Shown here: piece by piece, positions 26,472 to 34,508 of the stretch | Position numbering within the stretch: position 1 is the first letter of the stretch | Layout: each line of letters opens with the position of its first letter | Assembly: GCA_963766505.1 (NCBI GenBank) | Contig: CAVYAL010000001.1 | Coordinates: 372,001-436,000, forward strand | From: DATIRA01 sp963766505 | GTDB taxonomy: Bacteria > Pseudomonadota > Gammaproteobacteria > Steroidobacterales > Steroidobacteraceae | Length of the DNA stretch: 64,000 bases | Direction: 5' to 3' | Position numbers and translations under genes: made by a program | Notes under the pieces: model-generated | What the model saw: only the letters and a program-made list of their open reading frames with translations | Told to the model about the DNA's origin: nothing | Database searches by the model: none

Positions 26472-27403
26472 GCGATTCCCTTTTCCTTCAGGAACTGCAT
26501 CGAGTCCGAGATGTTCTCGTGCACGCCTACCTGCTTCGGCTTCAGGCCGAGCGCGAGGCCCAGCAGCTGCGTGAAGTAGAGGATCTTCACGCGGGTCGAC
26601 TGGCCGAACTTCTTCTCGGCACGCACCTGGTGCATCTCGAGGCCGGAATGGCAGGTCGGGCACTCGGTCGCGATCACCTCGGCGCCGGCGGCTTCCGCCG
26701 CGCGCAGGATGTTCAGTACCAGCTTCGTGGAGGTGTCGCTGTCGGACAGCGTATGCGCACCTCCGCAGCAGGCAGTCTTCAGCGCGAACTCGACGTTCTC
26801 GGCGCCGGCCACCGCAAGCAGATCGTCCATATAGTGCGGCTTCGAGGTGGACTCGCTGCCGGGACCCTGGTCCTTTTCCGGGAAGATGTGCCTGGGGCGC
26901 GTGTACATGCAGCCGTAGTAGTTCGCGACCTTGAGCCCCTTTAGCGAGCCGCGCAGCCGCTCCTTCAATCCGGCTTCGCCGATGCCGTGCTTGATCCAGT
27001 CGAGCGCGTGTATCGTTTCCACCTGCCCGGCCTGGTAAGTCGCGTGCCCGGCCTTCTTCGACAGGCGCTCGACGACCTCGGCGCTCTTCGGGTCGTGGGA
27101 CAGGTCGTATTCGGCCTTCTTCAGGTTGTGGTAGCAACCGTTGCAGGGCGCCATCACCACGTCCATCTTCATCTCGGACGCCGCGATCGACATGACCCGC
27201 GAGGACAGGTAGGTCTGCAGCTTCGGGTCGAGGTTCTTCACCTCCATCGCCCCGCAGCAGTTCCAGTTCTCGACCTCGACCAGGTCCAGCCCGAGCGCAC
27301 GCCCGACGGCCTGTGTCGAGCGATTGTAGGCGTGCGCCGTGCCCTCGAGCGCGCAGCCAGGGTAATAGGCGACCTTCTGGTACTTGCCCGCCGCGCCGCT
27401 CAT
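26468..27403 (-). CDS. shdrB2: sHdr subunit B2 (HdrB-like, CCG domains)
   Basis: A 311-aa protein with two CCG domains: first YYPGCALEG, NWNCCGAME and APCNGCYH; second YYGCMYTRP, TACCGGAHT and TECPTCHSG. Each full set (C...CC...CxxC) matches the ligands for noncubane [4Fe-4S] clusters of methanogen HdrB, where disulfide cleavage occurs. In sHdr the reverse, oxidation of protein-bound sulfane sulfur, is proposed. ATG overlaps the shdrC2 stop (ATGA). Lengths and order (C2-B2) match sHdr operons. Confidence 0.93.
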   Translation of the reverse strand: MSGAAGKYQKVAYYPGCALEGTAHAYNRSTQAVGRALGLDLVEVENWNCCGAMEVKNLDPKLQTYLSSRVMSIAASEMKMDVVMAPCNGCYHNLKKAEYDLSHDPKSAEVVERLSKKAGHATYQAGQVETIHALDWIKHGIGEAGLKERLRGSLKGLKVANYYGCMYTRPRHIFPEKDQGPGSESTSKPHYMDDLLAVAGAENVEFALKTACCGGAHTLSDSDTSTKLVLNILRAAEAAGAEVIATECPTCHSGLEMHQVRAEKKFGQSTRVKILYFTQLLGLALGLKPKQVGVHENISDSMQFLKEKGIA

Positions 27404-28194
27404 GACCGTGCCCCCTGGCCCGCCGTCGCGGGCATCGCGTCCTGCTTCGCCGCCTCGATCAGGTCGTCGAGCTTCAGTGCCCGGCGCCGCTCCTGCTCCT
27501 GCTCGTGCAGGTACTCGTCCATCGCGGCGCGCGCCCGGCTCCAGTCTCGCGTGCTCGGCGCGACCAGCGTCGCAAGTCCCATCTTCGTGAGCATTCCGAC
27601 CGGCAGGTTGCGCAGCATCCGCTTGACCATCTCGATCAGCCAGTCCTGCCTCAGGTCCTGGCCCGTGCGCTTGAAGAACCGCTGCATGACGCGGCCTTCC
27701 TCGATCTTGCCGCGCTCGAAGACCTGCTCGGAGAAGACCTCGTCGAACACCATCGAGGGCGACTTCTGCACGTGGCCCTTCAGCTCCATCCAGTGCGAGA
27801 GCGCCTTCATGACGCCCTCCGGCACGACGTCGCGCGGACAGGCGTAGGTGCACTTGTTGCAGGACACGCACTGCCAGATGATGTCCTTGTCGCGCAGCAG
27901 CTCGGACTCCATGCCCATCCGGATCAGGTAGATCCAGTAGCGGGGATTGAAGTCCGGGTTGATCGCGTTGACCGTGCAGGAATTCGTGCAGGAGCCGCAT
28001 TGCCAGCAGCGGTGCACGTACTCGCCGCCCGGCAGCGCCGCGATCTCTTCCTGCAGGTCCTCGTTGTAGTCCGAGACGGCACGGGACTCGATGAACGTGC
28101 TCCAGTGTCCGGAGACGTCAACGCCGTCCACCACGAGTTCCTCGTGGGTGTGCAGGTTCTCGGGCCTGATCAGCGATTGCTCGTGAATGGGCAT
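27400..28194 (-). CDS. shdrC2: sHdr subunit C2 (HdrC-like 2x[4Fe-4S])
   Basis: A 264-aa ferredoxin-like subunit with two cluster motifs: CWQCGSCTNSC (near residue 63) and CVSCNKCTYAC (near 109), each followed by Pro or Thr as in HdrC. It should ferry electrons between sHdrB2 and sHdrA. The C-terminus is a charged helix (EQEQERRRALKLDDL). Start ATG overlaps the preceding gene's stop by one base (TGATG). Cytosolic. Confidence 0.93.
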   Translation of the reverse strand: MPIHEQSLIRPENLHTHEELVVDGVDVSGHWSTFIESRAVSDYNEDLQEEIAALPGGEYVHRCWQCGSCTNSCTVNAINPDFNPRYWIYLIRMGMESELLRDKDIIWQCVSCNKCTYACPRDVVPEGVMKALSHWMELKGHVQKSPSMVFDEVFSEQVFERGKIEEGRVMQRFFKRTGQDLRQDWLIEMVKRMLRNLPVGMLTKMGLATLVAPSTRDWSRARAAMDEYLHEQEQERRRALKLDDLIEAAKQDAMPATAGQGARS

Positions 28195-29036
28195 CAGTGG
28201 GCCTCGCCGTCGATGACTGCAAAGCGTGCGCGACCGTCCTCGGCCCGCACGCCGTCGAGCCCGAGCATCCGGCGCGTGTGCTGCATCGGATCCTCGGGCG
28301 CTGAAAAGTCCGCGCGCAGGTAGCTTCCGCCCTGCTCGCAGATGTACTCCGCGTAGACCTGCGCGCACACCATGTCGACCATCTGCATGACGTCGCGGAA
28401 CACGCCGTTGGTCGAGAGGAACTGCGCGATCTCCTCGCGAAGAACCAGGAAAGTCTCGTAGTCGTCTGCCGCACGGATCGTCAGGTGATCGACGTCCGGC
28501 GCGTGCCAGATCTCGCGCAGCACCCCGGTGTTGGCGGCGGCGTCCCAGACCCAGCGGGTCATCAGCGGGAAGCGCTCCGGGTCCACGTTGTGCAGCAGCT
28601 CCGCGGCGAGGTCGCGGGACCACCGGTGCGCGTCGTCCTGCGGGAAATTCGCACAGAACTGCCGCACCCGCGCGTCCGTGCCGGACGTGTCCGCCGACGG
28701 CGCGAGCAGCTCCGCGACCGCCTCGCGGAGCCTGCCGAAGCCGGGCTCCTCAAGCCAGGGCCTGATCCGCCGGCGCACGGTCGGCATGAACGCGCAGAGC
28801 GGCCTGAAGGCCTCGACCCCGAACGAACCCGGATCCACGCCGTCACCGGCCAGCGCCTCCTGGAACACGGCCGACTTGAGCTTCAGCGCGTCGCAATAGC
28901 GCTCGACGCCGCCGAGCGCGTCAGCACCCTCGACCAGCTGCTCGAGCGCATGGCGCAGCCGCGGCCCGCTCAGGTCGAGCCGGGGCCGGTCCACTGGGGC
29001 CGGCACCGGGGAGGCGCGCTGGGAGCGTCCGAACAT
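28194..29036 (-). CDS. sHdr-associated hypothetical protein (between shdrA and shdrC2)
   Basis: A 280-aa soluble protein with no cofactor motif I recognise. It starts with a Pro-rich linker, followed by helical segments and conserved-looking acidic patches; Cys are sparse (about residues 47, 83, 131, then VCAQVYAEYICEQG). A gene at this position ('hyp') is a standard member of shdrC1B1A-hyp-C2B2 operons, and its product is regarded as part of the sHdr system with unknown function. Gap to shdrA 11 bp; one-base overlap with shdrC2. ATG at 29036 gives MFGRSQRASP. Confidence 0.78.
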   Translation of the reverse strand: MFGRSQRASPVPAPVDRPRLDLSGPRLRHALEQLVEGADALGGVERYCDALKLKSAVFQEALAGDGVDPGSFGVEAFRPLCAFMPTVRRRIRPWLEEPGFGRLREAVAELLAPSADTSGTDARVRQFCANFPQDDAHRWSRDLAAELLHNVDPERFPLMTRWVWDAAANTGVLREIWHAPDVDHLTIRAADDYETFLVLREEIAQFLSTNGVFRDVMQMVDMVCAQVYAEYICEQGGSYLRADFSAPEDPMQHTRRMLGLDGVRAEDGRARFAVIDGEAH

Positions 29037-29047
29037 CGCGGTCCCGC

Positions 29048-30094
29048 TCAGGCGCTCGCGCGCAACGGCTGCAGGAACCCCAGCGCCGCGAGTGCCGCGG
29101 CGTTCGCCTGCGCGATCGAGTCGTCGATCGTCTCCGGTCCGGTGGCCGAACCCGCCACGAACACGCCGCGACGCGAGGTCTCGGCCGTGTTGCCGTAGAA
29201 GTTGCCGCGGCCGATGTAGCCGTGCTCCTCGAGTTCGATGCCGAAGATCCGGGCGATTTCGGGATTGTCCACGTTCGGATCCATGCCGATCGCATGCACG
29301 ACCATGTCGAACGGAATCGTGATCGGACGCTTGACCAGCGTATCCTCGCCCTTGACCACCAGCTGCTTGCCGTCGGAGGTGACCTCCGCGATGCGCGCCT
29401 TGATGTACTTGACCTTGAACTCTTCCTGACTCTTCCAGTAGTACTTCGTCTCGTACAGCCCGAACGTGCGGATGTCCATGTAATAGATGTAGACGTGGCA
29501 ATCCGGCAGCTCCTCGCGGATCTCCATCGCCATGTTTGCGCTGACGGTGCAGCAGATCTTCGAGCACCATTCCCGCCCGATCTGCCGGTCGCGCGAGCCG
29601 ACGCAGAGCAGGATCGCGACGCGCTTCGGCTTGCGCCCGTCCGAGGGACAGCGCACGCCCTTGCCCGAGGAGATCATCTGCTCCACCTGGGTGGTCGTGA
29701 CCACGTCGGGGAAGGTGCCGAAGCCCCACTCGGGCTTGTTCACCGAATCGAAGTGCGTGAAGCCGGTCGTGAGAATCGCGGCCGCGGCTTCGACGGAACG
29801 CCCGTCGGCCAGCCGGGCCGAGAAGGCGCCCGGCGTACCCGAGAACTCCGTCACCTGAGTGCCTGTGTGCACCTCGACCAGCCCGTTGCCGGTCACGCGA
29901 TCGACCATGCCGCCGATCGCGTCCCTGGCCCACTCGCCCGAGGGCACGAGCTTCGCGTAGCCGGAGAGGATCGGCGCGCCCCCGAGGCGGTCGACCTTCT
30001 CCACCAGGACGCTCTTCTGCCCTACACACGCGAGCGCATGCGCGGCCGCGAGGCCCGCTGGCCCGCCCCCGACGATCAGGATTGGCTTGCTCAT
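29048..30094 (-). CDS. shdrA: sHdr subunit A (FAD/Fe-S flavoprotein)
   Basis: A 348-aa flavoprotein. The N-terminal dinucleotide motif VGGGPAGLAAAHAL binds FAD; the HdrA Cys signature CVGSRDRQIGREWCSKICC (near 165-183) holds a [4Fe-4S] cluster; a second nucleotide-binding strand (GVFVAGSATGPETI) closes the fold. It lacks the extra ferredoxin domains of methanogen HdrA, as expected for the sHdrA type. It is proposed as the electron-exit point toward NAD+ or another carrier. Start overlaps shdrB1 stop (ATGA). Confidence 0.94.
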   Translation of the reverse strand: MSKPILIVGGGPAGLAAAHALACVGQKSVLVEKVDRLGGAPILSGYAKLVPSGEWARDAIGGMVDRVTGNGLVEVHTGTQVTEFSGTPGAFSARLADGRSVEAAAAILTTGFTHFDSVNKPEWGFGTFPDVVTTTQVEQMISSGKGVRCPSDGRKPKRVAILLCVGSRDRQIGREWCSKICCTVSANMAMEIREELPDCHVYIYYMDIRTFGLYETKYYWKSQEEFKVKYIKARIAEVTSDGKQLVVKGEDTLVKRPITIPFDMVVHAIGMDPNVDNPEIARIFGIELEEHGYIGRGNFYGNTAETSRRGVFVAGSATGPETIDDSIAQANAAALAALGFLQPLRASA

Positions 30095-31449
30095 TTTGCT
30101 GCTTCGATCCGCTTGTAGCCCGGCCCTGAGGTAATCATGCGGCGCGGGTCGTAGAGGGTTTCGAACTTGCCCGCGGCGACCTCCTTGAGGTACGCCTCGA
30201 ACTCCGCCTTCTTGGCCTGCCAGTCGATGCCGAGCTTGTCGAACAGCTTCTCGGTCGACGAGGCGTGCCAGTGGGACTGGACGATCTTGTACGGATGGGC
30301 GCCGCATACCAGCGCGGCGAACTGTGCGTCGGCGAGCACCGGGAGATCCACGGGCTTGCCCGCGGCCTTGCCGATCCACTGGTTCTTGTCGAGCGTCGTG
30401 ATGCAGCCGGTGTCGTGGCCGATCATCACGTCGGCACGCGCCTCCTCCTGGGCGACGCGGATCTTGCGGTCGATCGCGAAGGACCGCGTGAACTCGCGCT
30501 CGGAGATGATGTGGCGGAAGCCGAAGCCGCAGCAGTCGTACCAGGTCTTGTAGTCGATCACCTGGGCGCCGAGCGCCTGCATGATGCCGGTCGAAACCGC
30601 GACGCGGTTCCCCTCCAGGATCTTGTCATCGTAGATCGCGTCCTCCGGCACCATCTTGTAGACGTGGCAGGCAGGATGGATCGTCGCGCGCACGTGGCTG
30701 CAGTCGATGACCTGCCGCTCGGCGATCCGCTCGCGCATCACGTGCAGCCACTCGGAGTAGTGCACGACTTCCTCCGGGATCAGCAGCTTGCCGTCCACCA
30801 GCCGGCCGAGCTTGGCGAGGATCTTCTTGACGCTCTCGCGTAGCTTGGCCGAGTGCAGCAGGTAGCCGCGCACTTCCTTGTAGTTTCCGAAAGACGTGCC
30901 GCAGTGCACCAGCGGGTAGTAGTAGCTCTCGGGCAGGCCCTGCGCCTTGGCCGAGACGTAGGCCTGGTGGAAGTTCCTGAGGAACACGGCCGCGAGGCTC
31001 TCGATGTTGCCGATGCCGCTGCCGTGGTAGTTCCAGGCCGTGCAGGAGGTCTGGTCGGTCTCGTCGAGATACTCGATGTCGTGCTGGTTCATGATCCACA
31101 GCAGCGACGCCGGGTAGCCGGGGATGTTGCCGCACTGGCCGCAGGACTTGTGATGCCACAGACGCGTGGTCGGGATCTTCTTGTCCCAGCCGTACAGCGT
31201 CTTGACCATCACGGGCTTGTGGTCCTCGGTCACCCGGTGGACGACGATCTCGCCATCCTTCTCGAGCTGCCACATGATGTCCCGCACGTCCTCGACGCGG
31301 TCCTTCTGCGTCAGCATCGAGCGCTTGTTGATGACCTGCTCGACCCAGACGGTCGCGGTGGTCGCATCCTCGCGGCTCAGGTTCGCGTCGCGCCACTCGG
31401 GCCCGTGGCCCGTGAAACGATCACCCGGGGTCTTGCCTTCGTTCGCCAT
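30091..31449 (-). CDS. shdrB1: sHdr subunit B1 (HdrB-like)
   Basis: A 452-aa protein, longer than B2 because of N-terminal and C-terminal extensions. Two CCG-like modules are visible: HKSCGQCGNIPG, TSCTAWNYHG and VHCGTSFGN; then HPACHVYKM, YDCCGFGFRH and HDTGCITTLD. The second module has lost part of the canonical CxxC, typical of sHdrB1. Expected to bind noncubane clusters and act on sulfane sulfur delivered by DsrE3/TusA/LbpA. It follows shdrC1 by 3 bp and overlaps shdrA. Confidence 0.93.
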   Translation of the reverse strand: MANEGKTPGDRFTGHGPEWRDANLSREDATTATVWVEQVINKRSMLTQKDRVEDVRDIMWQLEKDGEIVVHRVTEDHKPVMVKTLYGWDKKIPTTRLWHHKSCGQCGNIPGYPASLLWIMNQHDIEYLDETDQTSCTAWNYHGSGIGNIESLAAVFLRNFHQAYVSAKAQGLPESYYYPLVHCGTSFGNYKEVRGYLLHSAKLRESVKKILAKLGRLVDGKLLIPEEVVHYSEWLHVMRERIAERQVIDCSHVRATIHPACHVYKMVPEDAIYDDKILEGNRVAVSTGIMQALGAQVIDYKTWYDCCGFGFRHIISEREFTRSFAIDRKIRVAQEEARADVMIGHDTGCITTLDKNQWIGKAAGKPVDLPVLADAQFAALVCGAHPYKIVQSHWHASSTEKLFDKLGIDWQAKKAEFEAYLKEVAAGKFETLYDPRRMITSGPGYKRIEAAK

Positions 31450-31452
31450 GGG

Positions 31453-32196
31453 TCAGTCCTCCTCCTGTTCCTCGAGCCACTCTTCGAGCTCGTCGCGTTT
31501 CTCGTCCATGATGTCCTCGATGACGTCATGGAGGTTCGTGTCGATGGTCTTCAGGCTCGCCAGCACGCCGGTCTCTTCCCAGATCGTGTAGAGCTCCACC
31601 GACGTCTTCAGGTTGACTTCCCAGGCCGTCTTGGTCGTGTGCAGCGTCGGCACCGGGATCGCCTTGCGCAACACCTCCAGCGGGGCGTCCACCTTCGATA
31701 TGTTCGGGCCCCAGTCAGGGAAGCCGTCCTTGCTGATCATGTCGGGCGAGAGCTGGTTGCCGGTCGAGATCAGCTTCAGCATCACGCGGCTGAACGGTCG
31801 CAGCACGTTCTTCGCCGACTCCATGCCGTGCTTGATCGCGACTTCGCGCATCAGCATCACGAGCCCGCCGGGCGAATTGCGGAACGGACAACGCGCCGCG
31901 CAGGTGTAGCACTGGGCGCAGGCCCAGATCTTCTCCTGCATGGCGTCGTAGATGCCCTCGAGATTCTCGGTCCACAGCAGCTGCACGATCTCGCGCGGGC
32001 TGTAGTCGTAGTAGTGGGCCGACGGGCAGGTGGCGGTGCAGATGCCGCAGTTGAGGCAGCCGTTCAGCTCGTGGTCGTAGCGCATGTCCGACTGGATGTC
32101 GGCGAAGATCGCCTCGAGCTTCTCGCGGCTGACCGGCGGCGCATCGGACACCGGGTCTCCGATGTATTCCTGCACACGGGTTGCAGCGTGTTCCAT
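31453..32196 (-). CDS. shdrC1: sHdr subunit C1 (HdrC-like 2x[4Fe-4S])
   Basis: A 247-aa iron-sulfur subunit with CLNCGICTATCP (near residue 47) and CAQCYTCAARCP (near 91). The C-terminal region is helical and ends in a run of acidic residues (EEWLEEQEED). In sHdr complexes it pairs with B1 and A. First Hdr gene after dsrE3, 37 bp downstream of it, with a plausible RBS in the gap. Confidence 0.93.
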   Translation of the reverse strand: MEHAATRVQEYIGDPVSDAPPVSREKLEAIFADIQSDMRYDHELNGCLNCGICTATCPSAHYYDYSPREIVQLLWTENLEGIYDAMQEKIWACAQCYTCAARCPFRNSPGGLVMLMREVAIKHGMESAKNVLRPFSRVMLKLISTGNQLSPDMISKDGFPDWGPNISKVDAPLEVLRKAIPVPTLHTTKTAWEVNLKTSVELYTIWEETGVLASLKTIDTNLHDVIEDIMDEKRDELEEWLEEQEED

Positions 32197-32233
32197 TCGT
32201 CCCCCCGGACCGTCACGACGGCCCTGCAGTCGT

Positions 32234-32611
32234 TCAGTAGGTCAGGACCTTGCAGTCCCCTTCCATCACTTCCTCGATCAGGTGCGCGCCGCCGACGATG
32301 CCGGAGCACTCCGGGATCAGGTCGTCCTTGCTCATGTCGAACAGGTCCAGGTTCGGCGAGCAGCAGAAGAACTTTACGCCGGCTTCGTGCGCGTCCTTGA
32401 TGAAATCATAGACGCTCTTCGGCGAGCCCTCCTTGACGAACAGCTTCTCGGCGACGCCCTTGCGCATCAGGCGGCCCGAGGTCGCGGTGCATATCACGTC
32501 CACTTCGTATTCCATCGCCGCCGCGACGGTCGCCTGGAAGATCGGTGCACCGAGTTCCTCGCCATTGCGAGGATCGGTGTTCGCCATGACGATGATCAGC
32601 TTGTCAGCCAT
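32234..32611 (-). CDS. dsrE3: DsrE3-type sulfurtransferase
   Basis: A 125-aa DsrE-family protein. The conserved tandem Cys is at positions 83-84 (KFFCCSPN), matching the sulfur-carrying pair of DsrE3C proteins of sHdr operons; another Cys lies at 41 and one in PECSGIVGG. It should accept persulfide from TusA/rhodanese and hand it to the sHdr machinery. The ATG at 32611 follows GGAG; the longer frame upstream runs into the operator-like palindrome. First gene downstream of a promoter-like sequence, so it leads the sHdr transcript. Confidence 0.92.
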   Translation of the reverse strand: MADKLIIVMANTDPRNGEELGAPIFQATVAAAMEYEVDVICTATSGRLMRKGVAEKLFVKEGSPKSVYDFIKDAHEAGVKFFCCSPNLDLFDMSKDDLIPECSGIVGGAHLIEEVMEGDCKVLTY

Positions 32612-32636
32612 CTTGATTTGCTCCGTTGCGCGATTG

Positions 32637-32668
32637 TGCATCGCAGCACGAAATCGCACTGCGATGCA
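32637..32668. promoter_or_regulatory. Palindromic operator candidate upstream of dsrE3
   Basis: Perfect 10-bp arms TGCATCGCAG/CTGCGATGCA flank a 12-bp spacer that is itself nearly symmetric (GCACGA/TCGCAC). It sits 26-57 bp before the dsrE3 ATG and just downstream of a promoter-like sequence, the usual spot for a repressor. sHdr genes of Hyphomicrobium are repressed by the ArsR-type sHdrR; no such regulator gene is in this window. Confidence 0.55.
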
Positions 32669-32680
32669 TTAGCGAACCCT

Positions 32681-32710
32681 AATGTAGCTCGGCTTCGCTG
32701 ACAAGGACAA
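32681..32710 (-). promoter_or_regulatory. Sigma70-like promoter for the sHdr operon
   Basis: Read on the minus strand, TTGTCC (32705-32710) and TACATT (32681-32686) are separated by 18 bp, in a 118-bp gap between the GATase-like gene and dsrE3. Predicted transcription start is near 32673, immediately beside the palindrome. Matches are moderate. Confidence 0.45.
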
Positions 32711-32729
32711 TACGTGCTTGCTCGTCTGT

Positions 32730-33431
32730 TCATTCCATCAGCCGCAATTGGCGCACGACACCGGTCATGATCGGCACCAGCGCGTCCTCCAGCGCCGGCC
32801 GGACCGCCCGGAACCGCTCGAGCGTCGGCCCTGCATCGGGCGGCGCCTCGTCGAACTCCATGATCAGGTCCTCGATGATCGCGGGCTTCGTGCCCGGGTG
32901 TCCCGTGAAGCCGAGCGCGCGCTCTCCGACCTGGAACAGCACGGGCCGACCCTCGGCATCGCGCGCCAGAACTTCGGCATCGGCGGGCGGCTCCGGTCGG
33001 TCGCGTCCATAGGTCACGAGCGGATAACGCTCCGGCAGATAGCCGGCCAGCGCATCGGCATGCGTGCGCACTGCCTCGGCGACCGTGAACTCGAGCGGCG
33101 CGGCCACCGTGCCGCCTCCCGAGGCCAGTGCGAGGACCTGCGCGCCGAGGCCGATGCCGAGCACGGGCAGTCCGGCCTCCAGCGCGTGTCGCGTCAGCGC
33201 CACTTCCCTCTCGAGCGTCGGCACGTCGCGCGTTCCGGCGCTGCCCCAGGGACCGCCGCCGAGCACGACCAGCCCGTCGCCGAGGCTCTGGGGTGAGGGC
33301 AGCCGTCCGCCCGCGGTGAAGGGCCGCGAATACAGGAACCGGATGTGCCGCCCCTCGAGGTGGTCCTCGATCAGGCCCAGGTACTCGGCCGAGGTGTGCT
33401 GGATGACCGCGAGCGACTTCACGACTGGCAC
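32730..33431 (-). CDS. Class I glutamine amidotransferase-like protein lacking the Cys nucleophile
   Basis: A 233-aa GATase-I-like (GMP-synthase N-terminal type) protein. The nucleophile elbow, normally G-I-C-L-G-H/N-Q, reads GIGLGAQ near residue 98: the catalytic Cys is Gly. The His of the triad may be retained in FTGHPGTKP near 180, and VLGGGPWGSAG forms the oxyanion strand. Glutaminase activity is therefore unlikely. GATase-like genes accompany LipS/sLpl lipoate-assembly genes in some sulfur oxidisers (recalled, not checked). ATG at 33431 overlaps the ligase stop by 13 bp. A role as a binding or regulatory protein in lipoate assembly is inference. Confidence 0.82.
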   Translation of the reverse strand: MPVVKSLAVIQHTSAEYLGLIEDHLEGRHIRFLYSRPFTAGGRLPSPQSLGDGLVVLGGGPWGSAGTRDVPTLEREVALTRHALEAGLPVLGIGLGAQVLALASGGGTVAAPLEFTVAEAVRTHADALAGYLPERYPLVTYGRDRPEPPADAEVLARDAEGRPVLFQVGERALGFTGHPGTKPAIIEDLIMEFDEAPPDAGPTLERFRAVRPALEDALVPIMTGVVRQLRLME

Positions 33432-34504
33432 GCCACCGTCGCCTGGTCGGCAGCGGCCTGGATCGAGCGGCGGAAGTCCTCAGGCGCGACGGTGATCGCG
33501 CTGAGTTCCCGGCCGTCGAAGAACCGCTGGATCGCCGCACCGAGTTCAGCGAGCTCGACCCGCCGCAGCGCGGCCTCCAGGTCGAGTACCACGCGGGGCG
33601 GCGCGACGAAGAAGTCCCCGGTGATCAGCAGCTGGCCGATCCGTCGTCGCGCGGGACCTTCCAGGCGCAGGTAGCTGGTGATCGTCCCGCCCGGCCCGCT
33701 GTGGCTCCCGACTGCGAAGTCGCTCTGCGCGGCAGGATCGTCGATCTCGGCCACGAATTCGTCGCTGCCGATTTCCTCTCGGTGGCGCCGCGAAGCGAGT
33801 TCCTCCTCCTCCGCGGTGAGCTCGGCGCTCTGCCAGTCGACTCCGAAGCGCGCGGCGAAGGCCTCCAGCAGGGCCTGCTGGATCTCGGGCAGCCCCGGGG
33901 TCCGGGAGCCCAGCAGCTCGCGCAGCGTCACGACCCGCTGGGCGGCCGAATCGAGCTGGCGTTTCTCGAGCTTGGCCCGCGGCACGCGTAGCGCGGCCAC
34001 CATCGCCGCCGGGTCCATGTCCACCAGCACCGTGCCCTGGTAGATCAGCGTGTCGCCGTCGAAAAACCCGCCCGTGCCGCTGATCTTCCGGCCGTCGACC
34101 TCGACGTCGTTGCGCGGGCGATAGCGGGCCTCGACACCAAGCTGCCGCAGCCCGGCCGCCACCGTCTCGCAGATCTCGCGCGCGACGTCCGCCAGCGAGG
34201 TGACTCCCAGCGCGCCGCGGCGAAAGGTGAGGCCCCAGCCGAGCTGACCCTCGTCGAGGTAAATCGCGCCGCCGCCGGTGATGCGCCGCACGATCCCGAT
34301 GCCGTTCCTTCGGCAGTGGGCGACATCGATCTCCTGGCTCAGGGCCTGGTGGCGCCCGATCAGTGCCGTGGGCGGAAAACGGATGAATCGCAGCGTGTCC
34401 GGGATCTGTCCAGCCTGGTGCATGTCGATCATCGCCTGGTCCAGCGCGATGTTGAAGCGACCCTCGCGTATGCCGGTATCGACGACCCGGAAGCTGCCCG
34501 TCAT
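33419..34504 (-). CDS. Lipoate-protein ligase, two-domain sLpl(AB) type
   Basis: A 361-aa ligase that should attach lipoate or octanoate, via an acyl-AMP, to a protein Lys. The catalytic core shows the ligase motifs RRITGGGAIYLDEGQLGW and RPRNDVEVDGRKISGTGG, with the binding Lys in KISG; residues from about 245 on form the C-terminal accessory (LplB/LipB-like) domain, needed for activation. Fused LplA-LplB enzymes dedicated to LbpA are known in sHdr organisms. It starts 4 bp after one radical SAM gene and overlaps the GATase-like gene. Client is presumably LbpA encoded 7.4 kb downstream on the same strand. Confidence 0.88.
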   Translation of the reverse strand: MTGSFRVVDTGIREGRFNIALDQAMIDMHQAGQIPDTLRFIRFPPTALIGRHQALSQEIDVAHCRRNGIGIVRRITGGGAIYLDEGQLGWGLTFRRGALGVTSLADVAREICETVAAGLRQLGVEARYRPRNDVEVDGRKISGTGGFFDGDTLIYQGTVLVDMDPAAMVAALRVPRAKLEKRQLDSAAQRVVTLRELLGSRTPGLPEIQQALLEAFAARFGVDWQSAELTAEEEELASRRHREEIGSDEFVAEIDDPAAQSDFAVGSHSGPGGTITSYLRLEGPARRRIGQLLITGDFFVAPPRVVLDLEAALRRVELAELGAAIQRFFDGRELSAITVAPEDFRRSIQAAADQATVACQS

Positions 34505-34508
34505 CCGT

